Assembly (NCBI GenBank): GCA_030535455.1
Contig: JAUNJY010000008.1
Location: 1-64,000 of the forward strand
DNA length: 64,000 nucleotides
DNA from: a bacterium
GTDB lineage: Bacteria > Bacillota > Clostridia > Lachnospirales > Lachnospiraceae
Direction of reading: 5' to 3'
A program made the translations under genes and the position numbers. A model generated the notes under the pieces. The model did no database searches, was not told where the DNA came from, and saw only the letters and a program-made list of their open reading frames with translations. This document shows positions 27,396-35,599 of this stretch, one piece after another (the stretch's first letter is position 1; each line of letters starts with the position of its first letter).

Positions 27396-27653
27396 CTAGA
27401 GGCTGCTTACCAGCACCCATGTATGGGAATCAATCTGGTAACGCAGCTTTATCATCTGCTTACAATTATCATTTCTAATATTGCAGCAAAACAACATTGC
27501 AGCAATTCCTGCATACTTTTCCTCTTTTGTATATAAAATATCCTCAATCTTGTGCGTATGAAGCATATGGTCTCCATCCTCCAAGCGAATATAAGTTGGC
27601 TTAATCCCGCCAATCGTATTAAATGTGGCTAATACATCTACTGGAACATTCAT
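27396..27653 (-). CDS. Unknown 85-aa protein translationally coupled to the Y-family polymerase
   Basis: 85 aa; not a family I know. Start MNVPVDVLATFNTIGGIKP, then YIRLEDGDHMLHTHKIEDIL and a Cys-Cys stretch (AAMLFCCNIRND), ending in beta-like KLRYQIDSHTWVL. Its ATG overlaps the polymerase stop as TAATG, so translation is coupled. In Bacilli a small YolD-type protein accompanies SOS polymerases; this could be a counterpart by position, but the sequence does not look like YolD. It would be made under SOS control through the LexA box at 29030-29043. Confidence 0.7.
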   Translation of the reverse strand: MNVPVDVLATFNTIGGIKPTYIRLEDGDHMLHTHKIEDILYTKEEKYAGIAAMLFCCNIRNDNCKQMIKLRYQIDSHTWVLVSSL

Positions 27654-28912
27654 TAAAACTTCACATCCTTATAATTAACTTTCCTCTTTTCTGGAGGGAT
27701 GCCTCCACTCATATGATAAATCTTACTTCCCACAAAACTGGCCCTCATGACCGAATCTGCTCCATAGCGATCCCTGATGGAATCAATGGCCTTGTCTAAA
27801 GCGGCAAGCTTTTCATTTTTCTCCATGTCAAACAGGTTCAGCTGACGCATACCGCTATCCTCTTCTACTTTGCTTGTATGCACTCCCAAGTGTCTGATCG
27901 GAGCCTGGTTCCATAAGTTATCAAATAGTTTGCAAGCTGCCTGATAGATTTCACTAGTGCCATTGGTAGGCTCATACAATGTCATCTGATGGGAAGAACG
28001 GTTAAACTCACTATCAACAATGTCCACCGCAATTACCCTTGCTAACATGTTATCTTCTCGAAGCCTTGTTGCTACGGTCTCGCTTAAGCCTAATAAGACT
28101 AGCTTTGCGGTAACCGCATCTTCCACATCAAAGGCAATGGTAGTAGAGTTTCCATATCCTTTATTGGCTACTGTCTGGCTGGATACCAATGAAACATCGG
28201 TACCATTTGCAAAGTCGTGGATCAGTTCCCCATGCTTTTTCAAATGGGCTTTTAGAATTGATACGTCTGTCTTTGCAAGGTCACCAATGGTGTTAATCCC
28301 AAGATTCTTAAGCTTCTTCTTGGTTGCCCTTCCTACAAAGAATAAATCCCCTACGGGAAGCGGCCACATCTTGGTAGGCACCTCATCCGGAAATAACGTA
28401 TGCACTCGGTCCGGCTTTGTAAAATCAGACGCCATCTTTGCCAGCAGCTTGTTGCATGATACACCGATATTCACGGTAAATCCCAGCTCATCTTTAATTC
28501 GCTGCCTAATCAGGTTTGCAGCTACAACAGGAGTTCCGTATAATGCAATGGTCTCTGACATATCGCAAAATGCCTCATCAATACTGTACTGTTCCACGCA
28601 TGGTGAAAAGTCCCTTAGGATCTTCATAAATGCCTTAGAACTAGCGGCATATAAATCATAATGAGGTGGAACCAGCTTTAGGTTTGGACATAGCTTGGTG
28701 GCATCACTTATCATGTCACCGGTCCGTACGCCAAAACGCTTTGCCGGAATGGAACGTGCAAGTATGATGCCATGACGTTTCTTGACATCTCCTGCCACAG
28801 CAGATGGAATTTCTCTAAGGTCGTGAGTATCCCCTAGTACATGCAGGCGATATACTGCTTCCCAGCTTAAAAAGGCAGAATTCACATCTATATGAAAAAT
28901 CACACGTTCCAA
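27653..28912 (-). CDS. dinB: Y-family DNA polymerase (DinB/Pol IV type)
   Basis: About 419 aa. It copies damaged DNA with low fidelity. Catalytic motif FHIDVNSAFLSWEAVYR (first Asp at about 8), VKKRHGIILARSIPAKRFGV, and the palm motif EQYSIDEAFCDM (SIDE) with both acidic residues. Then the helix-hairpin-helix in GRATKKKLKNLGINTIGDLA and the little-finger domain. I chose the TTG at 28912 because GAGGTG lies just upstream and the family starts at this point; a TTG at 28993 gives 27 extra residues unlike the family. No clear beta-clamp peptide is called. A LexA box upstream marks it as an SOS gene; it is followed by a coupled small gene. Confidence 0.9.
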   Translation of the reverse strand: MERVIFHIDVNSAFLSWEAVYRLHVLGDTHDLREIPSAVAGDVKKRHGIILARSIPAKRFGVRTGDMISDATKLCPNLKLVPPHYDLYAASSKAFMKILRDFSPCVEQYSIDEAFCDMSETIALYGTPVVAANLIRQRIKDELGFTVNIGVSCNKLLAKMASDFTKPDRVHTLFPDEVPTKMWPLPVGDLFFVGRATKKKLKNLGINTIGDLAKTDVSILKAHLKKHGELIHDFANGTDVSLVSSQTVANKGYGNSTTIAFDVEDAVTAKLVLLGLSETVATRLREDNMLARVIAVDIVDSEFNRSSHQMTLYEPTNGTSEIYQAACKLFDNLWNQAPIRHLGVHTSKVEEDSGMRQLNLFDMEKNEKLAALDKAIDSIRDRYGADSVMRASFVGSKIYHMSGGIPPEKRKVNYKDVKF

Positions 28913-29012
28913 CGTTCTCACCTCAGTTTCTGTTTGTTCTTGTTCCGTGCCAAGTCCGTTCCACCTGGCGATACCATTGTTACCGATTTCCAAACTCTCC
29001 CTACTTTTCTAA

Positions 29013-29043
29013 TATGTTCTGATTATAACAGAACATATGTTCG
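29013..29043. promoter_or_regulatory. LexA (DinR-type) box with an overlapping second palindrome
   Basis: AGAACATATGTTCG at 29030-29043 matches the Gram-positive LexA consensus CGAACATATGTTCG at all but the first base. A second inverted repeat, ATGTTCTG/CAGAACAT (29013-29020/29028-29035 approximately), overlaps it. It lies about 120 bases before the dinB start and between the SRAP gene and dinB. Confidence 0.88.
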
Positions 29044-29056
29044 ATGTCAAGACTCC

Positions 29057-29623
29057 TCATCCGACTCTTAATCTTTTTAATGCTTCGGGTACTTTGGATA
29101 ATATGCTGTTGGTCTTTTCACGCTCCTTTAGCCAGGATTCACGGTCTCTTTCTGCTATGATCAAAGGCATACGGTTGTGCACTTCCCTCATGGAGTCGTT
29201 GGCTGCCGTTGTCAAAATCACAAAATGGTTCTGTCCCTTATACTCATTATAAATGCCACCTACATACATGACATCAGCCCCATCCTTGAACAAATATTTA
29301 TTTTTCTGCTCGTCCCATTCATAAAATCCAGTCATAGGAATCAGGCATCTCCTTGTCACCATGCTGTCCTTAAACATCCTCTTTTCAAATACCGTTTCCG
29401 AGCGGGCATTGATGATGACTCCTTTTCCCTGGAATCCTGGAAATCCCCATACGGAAAGCTCTGGTACGATCTTTGCTTCATCCGCCCGTAAGATTGCTGC
29501 AGTGTCCGTAGGATACACATCTCCATGCTTAATTCGGTTCCCTGGATGCTTCTGATTTAACTCCTTTAAAATCTCTTTTAATTCTTTTTGTTCTTCAAAA
29601 TCCACATTAAATCTTCCACACAT
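29057..29623 (-). CDS. SRAP-family protein (YedK/HMCES), abasic-site shield
   Basis: About 188 aa. The SRAP family forms a covalent link through Cys2 to abasic sites in single-stranded DNA. Met1 is removed, so I place the start at the ATG of MCGRF (29623, GGAGG upstream) and not at the earlier in-frame ATG (29638). Visible family parts: MCGRFNVD, GVIINARSETV, CLIPMTGFYEW with the active Glu, and VHNRMPLII with the active His. It lies directly upstream of the LexA-controlled dinB and two genes from ung, in keeping with DNA repair. Confidence 0.9.
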   Translation of the reverse strand: MCGRFNVDFEEQKELKEILKELNQKHPGNRIKHGDVYPTDTAAILRADEAKIVPELSVWGFPGFQGKGVIINARSETVFEKRMFKDSMVTRRCLIPMTGFYEWDEQKNKYLFKDGADVMYVGGIYNEYKGQNHFVILTTAANDSMREVHNRMPLIIAERDRESWLKEREKTNSILSKVPEALKRLRVG

Positions 29624-29712
29624 AACAAATACCTCCATAAAACACTATTTTACTTTGTACAAACAACGAGAGAAACTCGTAAAACACCTTTCTTCTCGTT
29701 ATTATAGACAAA

Positions 29713-29744
29713 GTAAAAGCGGATATTCGAAAATCCGCTTTTAC
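29713..29744 (-). terminator. Terminator of the Hsp70-like operon
   Basis: Arms GTAAAAGCGGAT (29713-29724) and ATCCGCTTTTAC (29733-29744), 12 of 12, followed on the minus strand by TTTG and T-rich sequence. It comes about ten bases after the Hsp70-like stop. Confidence 0.75.
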
Positions 29745-29753
29745 AATAACTCC

Positions 29754-32324
29754 CTATAATTTTGTCAACTGCTTCTCTGACAGCTTCATCTGCCTCTCTG
29801 CCTCTCTGGCAAGCAAGATGATCTCCTCATCAAATCCATAATGTCTGACCTCTTGCAAGGTCCGCTTTAATGCTAAGTAACAATGCTCCTCCAGGCCATC
29901 CACTGATCCAATCGCTGCAAGCCCCTTAATAATGGTCTTTAGCATGGTCAGATCATTGGAGGTAATACAGCTCTGAATCGAGTCCACTGTATAATTTATA
30001 ACGTTCTCATTCACCAATTCCTTATTTTCCGCAAGACGAAAATACACGGCTTCAAATACCTGGGTGCTGACGGTGGAACATTTCATACTCAAGAATAGAT
30101 TCAAAGTCACCTTGCTAAATGGTGCCAGCTCAAAGATTGCCATGTAGATGCTCTTTTCATAATAGGAAAAGTACCCGGTCTGAAGAATGTTAAGTAAATA
30201 CGTGCTTCCCTCCTGGTCCCATTTTGCAATATAACGGATGGCTTCCTTTAAGACGCTTGCCTCATTTCGAAATCCATAATACATCTGGCTGAAATGCTTC
30301 TTGCACTCATAAAGCAGCGCCACTCTCTCTTCCTTTAAAAATCCATCCGATAACTCAAATGCCACTGCGTACAAATACCCACGATATGGATCATTTAATC
30401 CAAGATAGGACAATTCATTCATGATTGGCCAATAAAAATCCCGCTTGTTTTCAGCACGACGAATGGTCTCAAAGCTCTGTTTCACTTTCATCTTAAATTC
30501 ATATTTTTCTTTTTTATTTGACATATGTACTAACATCTTTAGATTATTCAGCTCACTCTTTGCATTTAACACCTGGTTCTCTACCGTGATAATCTTGGAT
30601 GCCTTAGTCTTAATTTTGTCCGCATTCTTCTTATTTGTATCAATGCTCATAAGGGTGCGGGTCTCAATATGGCCGCTGACAAATGCCTCTAGCTTCATCA
30701 TTCGAAGGTTATCAATGGAGACAATAAACGAGATTTCCGTTCCCGCAGGGTAGACACGGTCAAACGTTACAATTCGATCCGCAATCCTTCGATTCGGCAT
30801 GTTTTTGGTATTGCCCCTTCCAAGGAAAATCTCAACGATCATGGAGTCACTGGTCTTGGCAAGATAGTATTTTTCTGCAATCACTTCAGAACAGTAGGGC
30901 AACTTGGTTCCTGCTTCAATCAGCTTAGAGACATACTCTCCACTGACCCCCAGATTTACCGTATCATTTAAGATGGTCCCCGTCATAAATACAGGCTTGC
31001 TTGGCTTTTCTTCCTCACTTGACTTTGTCACATTGTATTTATGCAGGCAATAATGATAGTACACTGCCCCTCTTGCAACAGACAAATCCGGATCTGCCGT
31101 CACCAACGACTCTAGTCCAAAGAACTTGTCAATTCTCTTCTTAATTGGGAAAAACCTGGTCATTCCGCCATTTAAGATGACTGCGTCAATCTTAACGTCA
31201 CTTCCTGCTTTGGCTAACACATCTAAAATCGGATAAATAATGTTGTTCATTTCCGACTCTTTCATGGAGTCAATCCGCTTAACATCTCCAAGGGATAACG
31301 AGCCCCCCATAAGCGGTTCGATAATTTCTTCTAACTCCTGTATGGTAAGCTCGTCAGAGTAACTATAGCTGTCATATAGATTGATCTCACTGATGTCATA
31401 ATAATACTCATTGTCTAACTTCTTTCCCATCTCTTCTGCATGCCTATAATCATCAGTCATCTCGATCTTGACACGCTCTGCCCTGGTACGAAGCTTGCTC
31501 ATGACTTCTTCCTTCCTCCTGTCATGGATGGAAAGCTTATACATATTCACAAAACGCTTATACATGGCTTTGGCAATCAGTTCATCAAAATTATCGCCGC
31601 CAATCTGAGTGTATCTCGAAATAGCAAGGTCCTCAATATTCATCATGGTACCATTGATATAGCCCACCTTATGGATTGTTACATCTAAAGTGCCCCCTCC
31701 AAGGTCAAACACCAATACATTCTTTGGCGTAGAAAAATCAATAATATCAGAAGGAATTTCACCAAGTTCCTGCATATGCACCAGGTCATAGATTACGGCC
31801 TTTGGCTCATACAATAGGATTTCATGCTCATTATTTACATCGATGCCGGCTAACTTTGCAGCCTGCAGCGTTGCCTGGCACTGGTCCGAATCAAATGATG
31901 CCGGGATGGTGATGATTGCATCCGTAATTTCATCCAAAAATAATCTTGTCTTGGCACTGGTAAGCATGGTTCTTAAAATCTGCGCCGATACCTGACTCGG
32001 TGTCTTATCCTCAATCTCTTCTGCCAGCTTTAGCGGCTCATTCTTTCCCATCTGGGATTTGACTGACTTACATACATAACCATAACGGACGCCATAACGG
32101 CTCTTTGCATAATCACCTACCTCAGGAATAATTTCGTTTGTCCTTGGATCTTTATTATAAAATACTACACTAGGTAAGATTTTTCCTCTTGCTCTTCCTC
32201 CATTTTCAATTTTTCTATCCACTTCTACAATTAAGCATTTTACGGTTTCATTATTGGTAATATTGGCATACGAAATGACAGAATTCGTAGTCCCAAGGTC
32301 AATTCCAAAATAATAATTCTTCAT
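29754..32324 (-). CDS. Divergent Hsp70 with a long helical C-terminal domain
   Basis: 856 aa, about 240 longer than DnaK. The nucleotide-binding domain has the Hsp70 landmarks: GIDLGTTNS (7-15), VFDLGGGTLDV (205-215), IGGDNFDELI (241-250), ILNGGMTRFFPIKKRI (383-398) and ADPDLSVARGAVYY (410-423). A beta-rich substrate-binding-like domain follows (about 445-575: GTKLPYCSEVIAEKYY, YPAGTEISFIV). Residues 590-856 are a helical repeat-like region not found in DnaK. It is the last gene of an operon with a GrpE-like protein (12 bp before) and a beta-CASP-like protein. Presumably a specialised chaperone; the client is unknown but the operon suggests the MBL protein or an RNA/DNA complex. Confidence 0.8.
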   Translation of the reverse strand: MKNYYFGIDLGTTNSVISYANITNNETVKCLIVEVDRKIENGGRARGKILPSVVFYNKDPRTNEIIPEVGDYAKSRYGVRYGYVCKSVKSQMGKNEPLKLAEEIEDKTPSQVSAQILRTMLTSAKTRLFLDEITDAIITIPASFDSDQCQATLQAAKLAGIDVNNEHEILLYEPKAVIYDLVHMQELGEIPSDIIDFSTPKNVLVFDLGGGTLDVTIHKVGYINGTMMNIEDLAISRYTQIGGDNFDELIAKAMYKRFVNMYKLSIHDRRKEEVMSKLRTRAERVKIEMTDDYRHAEEMGKKLDNEYYYDISEINLYDSYSYSDELTIQELEEIIEPLMGGSLSLGDVKRIDSMKESEMNNIIYPILDVLAKAGSDVKIDAVILNGGMTRFFPIKKRIDKFFGLESLVTADPDLSVARGAVYYHYCLHKYNVTKSSEEEKPSKPVFMTGTILNDTVNLGVSGEYVSKLIEAGTKLPYCSEVIAEKYYLAKTSDSMIVEIFLGRGNTKNMPNRRIADRIVTFDRVYPAGTEISFIVSIDNLRMMKLEAFVSGHIETRTLMSIDTNKKNADKIKTKASKIITVENQVLNAKSELNNLKMLVHMSNKKEKYEFKMKVKQSFETIRRAENKRDFYWPIMNELSYLGLNDPYRGYLYAVAFELSDGFLKEERVALLYECKKHFSQMYYGFRNEASVLKEAIRYIAKWDQEGSTYLLNILQTGYFSYYEKSIYMAIFELAPFSKVTLNLFLSMKCSTVSTQVFEAVYFRLAENKELVNENVINYTVDSIQSCITSNDLTMLKTIIKGLAAIGSVDGLEEHCYLALKRTLQEVRHYGFDEEIILLAREAERQMKLSEKQLTKL

Positions 32325-32336
32325 GTTATTCCCTCC

Positions 32337-33452
32337 CTATACCTCTGTTACAGTTGGCAAGGAAATGACTACATCCTGGTATTTCCACCCAGGCTGTGTA
32401 ACCTTAACTTCTTTAACATCATAATCATCAATAAACGGCTCCCCCTGATAGTTCATCAAAGCCACTTCTTCATAGGTTGCCCGAAATGTCCGATTTACTT
32501 TATCAATCGGCTCAATTCCATAGCTATTGATAAATCTGGTAAACTGCTTAAATATAATAGTAAGGGGAACTAGTTCTGACGGTATCTTCGACCGATTTTT
32601 CCTTAGGTTTGTAAGTACCTCCTCCACTACTAACATACTATCTAAGATGTTGCCAAACTCCTTGGAATTCAATGCACTAAAGAACTCACTGACCGCCATA
32701 TTCTTTGCATCTATTGCACTTATTTCTACGCTTTCCTTTAATTCGTCAAATAATGACTGTACCATGTCCAAGGTATTCTTATAGTTTTCTAATTGGAATT
32801 TTAATGTCTCAATTTGCTTTACATGATCTTCAATCCCTTCCGTGTCCTCACTCTGACTGGTAAATTCCAATGCCTTTCTTGTCTTCTCAATTACCTCCTT
32901 GGTTGATTTTTTATACTGGAATCCCATGCTTTTACTTACATCCACAAAGATTGTAGAAAGCATCTTGCTGCAAAATCCCTCTAGAAAGTTTTCAAGGATT
33001 GCAAGCAAATGTTCACTTTTAAACTCCTTTTCAAATACATACAGATACACAAATAGGTATTTTGCCTTAAAATACATCCTCTTTTCTTCAATATCCCGCT
33101 CTACAAGGTTATCAATATAATGCTTCATATAAATGGTGGCCTGGTTCTCCCCATCTAAAAATCCCTTAAAATCCTTAGCCGCACGTTTTACATTGGCTGC
33201 TATGTATCTGCACTTTCCGGGAGTATTCAGATTGACTGCCCGAAGCAGGCTTTCAAACTTATCAAAGGAATAGCCTTTGTTGTATTCTTTAAATGCCTCA
33301 AACTGTTCTGACTTCGTTCCACTGGGAAACTCCATTGCAACCTTCATGGCATACCATTCGTTCTTTTTCTTTTCATCCAGGGTAAGATTTTTTTCCTTAA
33401 TCTTAGCAAACTCTGTCTCGATTACCTTATTATATATATTAAAATATTTCAT
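32337..33452 (-). CDS. GrpE-like protein, putative nucleotide exchange factor of the Hsp70-like protein
   Basis: 371 aa. Residues 1-200 are helical and unfamiliar. 205-260 is a coiled coil. The C-terminal part (about 295-371) reads like GrpE: a helix ending LLxF/FTRFINSYGIEPID, then FRATYEEVALMNY, then VKVTQPGWKYQDVVISLPTV, matching in order GrpE's GVExID, FDPxxHEAV and VQxGYxLxxRVLRPAxVxV. GrpE dimerises by a coiled coil and its beta domain opens the Hsp70 nucleotide cleft. It is adjacent to the Hsp70-like gene (12 bp) and after the MBL gene (20 bp). The match was made by eye; the N-terminal 200 residues make it clearly different from housekeeping GrpE. Confidence 0.65.
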   Translation of the reverse strand: MKYFNIYNKVIETEFAKIKEKNLTLDEKKKNEWYAMKVAMEFPSGTKSEQFEAFKEYNKGYSFDKFESLLRAVNLNTPGKCRYIAANVKRAAKDFKGFLDGENQATIYMKHYIDNLVERDIEEKRMYFKAKYLFVYLYVFEKEFKSEHLLAILENFLEGFCSKMLSTIFVDVSKSMGFQYKKSTKEVIEKTRKALEFTSQSEDTEGIEDHVKQIETLKFQLENYKNTLDMVQSLFDELKESVEISAIDAKNMAVSEFFSALNSKEFGNILDSMLVVEEVLTNLRKNRSKIPSELVPLTIIFKQFTRFINSYGIEPIDKVNRTFRATYEEVALMNYQGEPFIDDYDVKEVKVTQPGWKYQDVVISLPTVTEV

Positions 33453-33472
33453 AGTACCCTCCTAAATCTATG

Positions 33473-34600
33473 CTAATCAAAAGAGTAAACTCTCTTGTCT
33501 CTACACTGAATACACTCACCAAAATATCTTCCCTGAATTTTCAGATCATCTATAAAGCATAACATGTCACTATGAGGTTCCGAGTGAACCACGAAAACTT
33601 TTTTCGGTCCAAATAAATATACTGTATTGATCAGTTCGGCAAAGGATGCGTGTAACGAATACTTATCTACATTGATACATTGATATCCCTCATGCTCCAT
33701 CTGGCTGATTAAGATGTGCCTTCCCTTCGGCCGGTTGACATAGCCTGTAATCTTCTCACTATAGATGCAGTATCCCAGATTGGAAAATCCATCTGCAATC
33801 TGTTCGGAGTCTTTATCCAAATAAATCTTTGTATCTACTTTCATAATCTTTAGGGCATAGAATAAATCCAGATGCTTTGCTATGCTGGTAGACTTTAGCA
33901 GCACATTAGCACCATTTTTAAGTAACTTACGTATCTTTTTATCCAGTTCCTTATAGTTAAAATGATTTTGTACCTTATACCGGTATCCATTGGTTCCGTT
34001 TAAAATCAGGATATCTGGCCGCAGCCCATCAAACTGTGGCTTGTTCATTCCCAGGATGGTCTCAAAACTGAAATCACCGGTATATAGGATGGATTGCTCC
34101 TGTCCCTCTATGTATGTCATGGTTGCTCCTGCCATATGTCCGGCAGGATATAATGTAATTCGAACTCCTTTTCGCTCAATTGGCTTTCGTACGCTTACTT
34201 CTTCAATTCGCTCTAATATTTCTTCCATCTTTAGTAATTTTGCTCTTTTAATTTTTTCATCGTCATAATGGGTAATACATCGTCCAAAGTCTACAAGCTG
34301 CATGCGGATTAGGTCTTTTGTTGTCTTTGATGCAATGATTGTAGCATTTTTTGCTTGGCCGGCAATATAAAGAAGGGATCCGATATGGTCAAAATGCGCA
34401 TGACTTAAGATGATCAGGTCAATCTCATCCAGGCTGTCTACATGGCCTTCATATACAATGGAGGAATAGTCTGGATAGACCTCGGAAATGCCCTTTTTCG
34501 CTCCTGCGTCTAAAATAATCTTAACTCCGGACAAATTAATAAAATAACTGGATACCCCGATATGATTTGCACCCGCAATTGGATAGAGATAGTTTTTCAC
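33473..34600 (-). CDS. Metallo-beta-lactamase-fold protein, beta-CASP (CPSF/RNase J) type
   Basis: 375 aa. MBL fold with metal motif SHAHFDH (H67, H69, D71, H72), H155 in AGHMAGA and D176 in YTGDFS, as in beta-CASP nucleases. The usual EST(Y/F)G after GDF is replaced by LNGTNGYRY; YSLHASFAEL and VHSEPHSDM resemble beta-CASP motifs A-C (S-H-A, then H-G/S-E). Members cut RNA or DNA. It is smaller than RNase J (about 550) and has no KH or RNase J C-terminal domain. It is first in the three-gene operon with the GrpE-like and Hsp70-like genes. It is cytosolic: there is no signal peptide. Intact; GGGAGG before the start at 34600. Confidence 0.78.
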   Translation of the reverse strand: MKNYLYPIAGANHIGVSSYFINLSGVKIILDAGAKKGISEVYPDYSSIVYEGHVDSLDEIDLIILSHAHFDHIGSLLYIAGQAKNATIIASKTTKDLIRMQLVDFGRCITHYDDEKIKRAKLLKMEEILERIEEVSVRKPIERKGVRITLYPAGHMAGATMTYIEGQEQSILYTGDFSFETILGMNKPQFDGLRPDILILNGTNGYRYKVQNHFNYKELDKKIRKLLKNGANVLLKSTSIAKHLDLFYALKIMKVDTKIYLDKDSEQIADGFSNLGYCIYSEKITGYVNRPKGRHILISQMEHEGYQCINVDKYSLHASFAELINTVYLFGPKKVFVVHSEPHSDMLCFIDDLKIQGRYFGECIQCRDKRVYSFD

Positions 34601-34635
34601 TTTCGTACACCTCCCTTCAAATGCAACAATATTTT

Positions 34636-34653
34636 ATCATACGAAAGTATGAT
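34636..34653. promoter_or_regulatory. Palindromic operator-like site upstream of the MBL-GrpE-Hsp70 operon
   Basis: ATCATAC-GAAA-GTATGAT, 7-base perfect arms, about 36 bases before the start of the first gene. A possible -10 (TAAAAT on the minus strand) overlaps its left side. It is a plausible repressor site. CIRCE, the usual Hsp70 operator, does not match. Confidence 0.45.
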
Positions 34654-34667
34654 ATTTTGACGAAACT

Positions 34668-34719
34668 AAAAAAGATACGAAATAAATTAGAATCTATAAT
34701 CCTCTAATTTACTCGTATC
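34668..34719 (-). terminator. Terminator of ung
   Basis: Nested stem: GATACGA (34674-34680) with TCGTATC (34713-34719), inner AAATTAGA/TCTAATTT, followed on the minus strand by TTTTTT. Confidence 0.8.
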
Positions 34720-34811
34720 TTTTTCTAATTCGGTATGAATATGACAATACCTGCATAGTTATTTATCCAGCCCTATTTTAACATAAGAAAGAAACGCATA
34801 CAAGCGATTGC

Positions 34812-35489
34812 CTATATATTTTCAATCTGCCAGTCAATTGGTTCTACTCCATGTTCCTGTAAGAACTCATTTGTCTTGCTAAATGGCTTGCTTCCGAAAA
34901 ATCCTCGATAGGAAGACAATGGACTTGGATGTGGTGCTTCCAAAATCAAGTGCTTTGGATTGGTTAACATCTTCTTTTTCGACTGTGCCGGTTTTCCCCA
35001 AAGGATACAGACGATTGGACGGTCTTTGGCATTTACTGCATGGATGACCGCATCGGTAAACTGCTCCCAGCCGTGTCCTCGATGGGAATTGGCCTCATGG
35101 GCACGAACCGTTAATACGGTATTTAATAATAACACGCCCTGATCGGCCCACTTTTTCAAATAACCGTTGTTGGGTATATAGCACCCTAAATCATCATGTA
35201 ATTCCTTATAAATATTCACCAAGGATGGTGGTAACTGTTGCTGTTCCGGAAGGACGGAAAAACTCAGTCCATGCGCCTGATGTGCATTATGGTATGGATC
35301 CTGCCCTAAGATCAATACTTTCACCTTGCTTAATGGCGTAAAATGAAAGGCATTGAAGATATCCTCTGCAGGCGGATAAATTACATGATTTTTATATTCT
35401 TCATTTACAAACTTGTATAGCTCTGCATAGTAAGGCTTATGAAACTCCTCTTCTATTGCATGTCTCCAGTCATTTTTAATAATTTCCAT
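34812..35489 (-). CDS. ung: Uracil-DNA glycosylase
   Basis: 225 aa, family 1 length. It removes uracil from DNA at the first step of base-excision repair. Water-activating motif [18 protein letters not shown] (Asp and Tyr in place), [20 protein letters not shown], and the [13 protein letters not shown] loop carrying the minor-groove His. It is between the jetC gene (about 110 bp upstream) and its own terminator. The start at 35489 has GGTAAGAT-type weak ribosome sequence (AGGTAAGATAG). Intact and typical. Confidence 0.96.
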   Translation of the reverse strand: MEIIKNDWRHAIEEEFHKPYYAELYKFVNEEYKNHVIYPPAEDIFNAFHFTPLSKVKVLILGQDPYHNAHQAHGLSFSVLPEQQQLPPSLVNIYKELHDDLGCYIPNNGYLKKWADQGVLLLNTVLTVRAHEANSHRGHGWEQFTDAVIHAVNAKDRPIVCILWGKPAQSKKKMLTNPKHLILEAPHPSPLSSYRGFFGSKPFSKTNEFLQEHGVEPIDWQIENI

Positions 35490-35599
35490 CTATCTTACCT
35501 CGATTATCGCTTTTTCTAAATTATAGTTCAACACGTATCAATTGCAAATACTTCTAGCAGGGGAAGGTCACGCCTCCCCCTTACTAACAGTATGATAGA

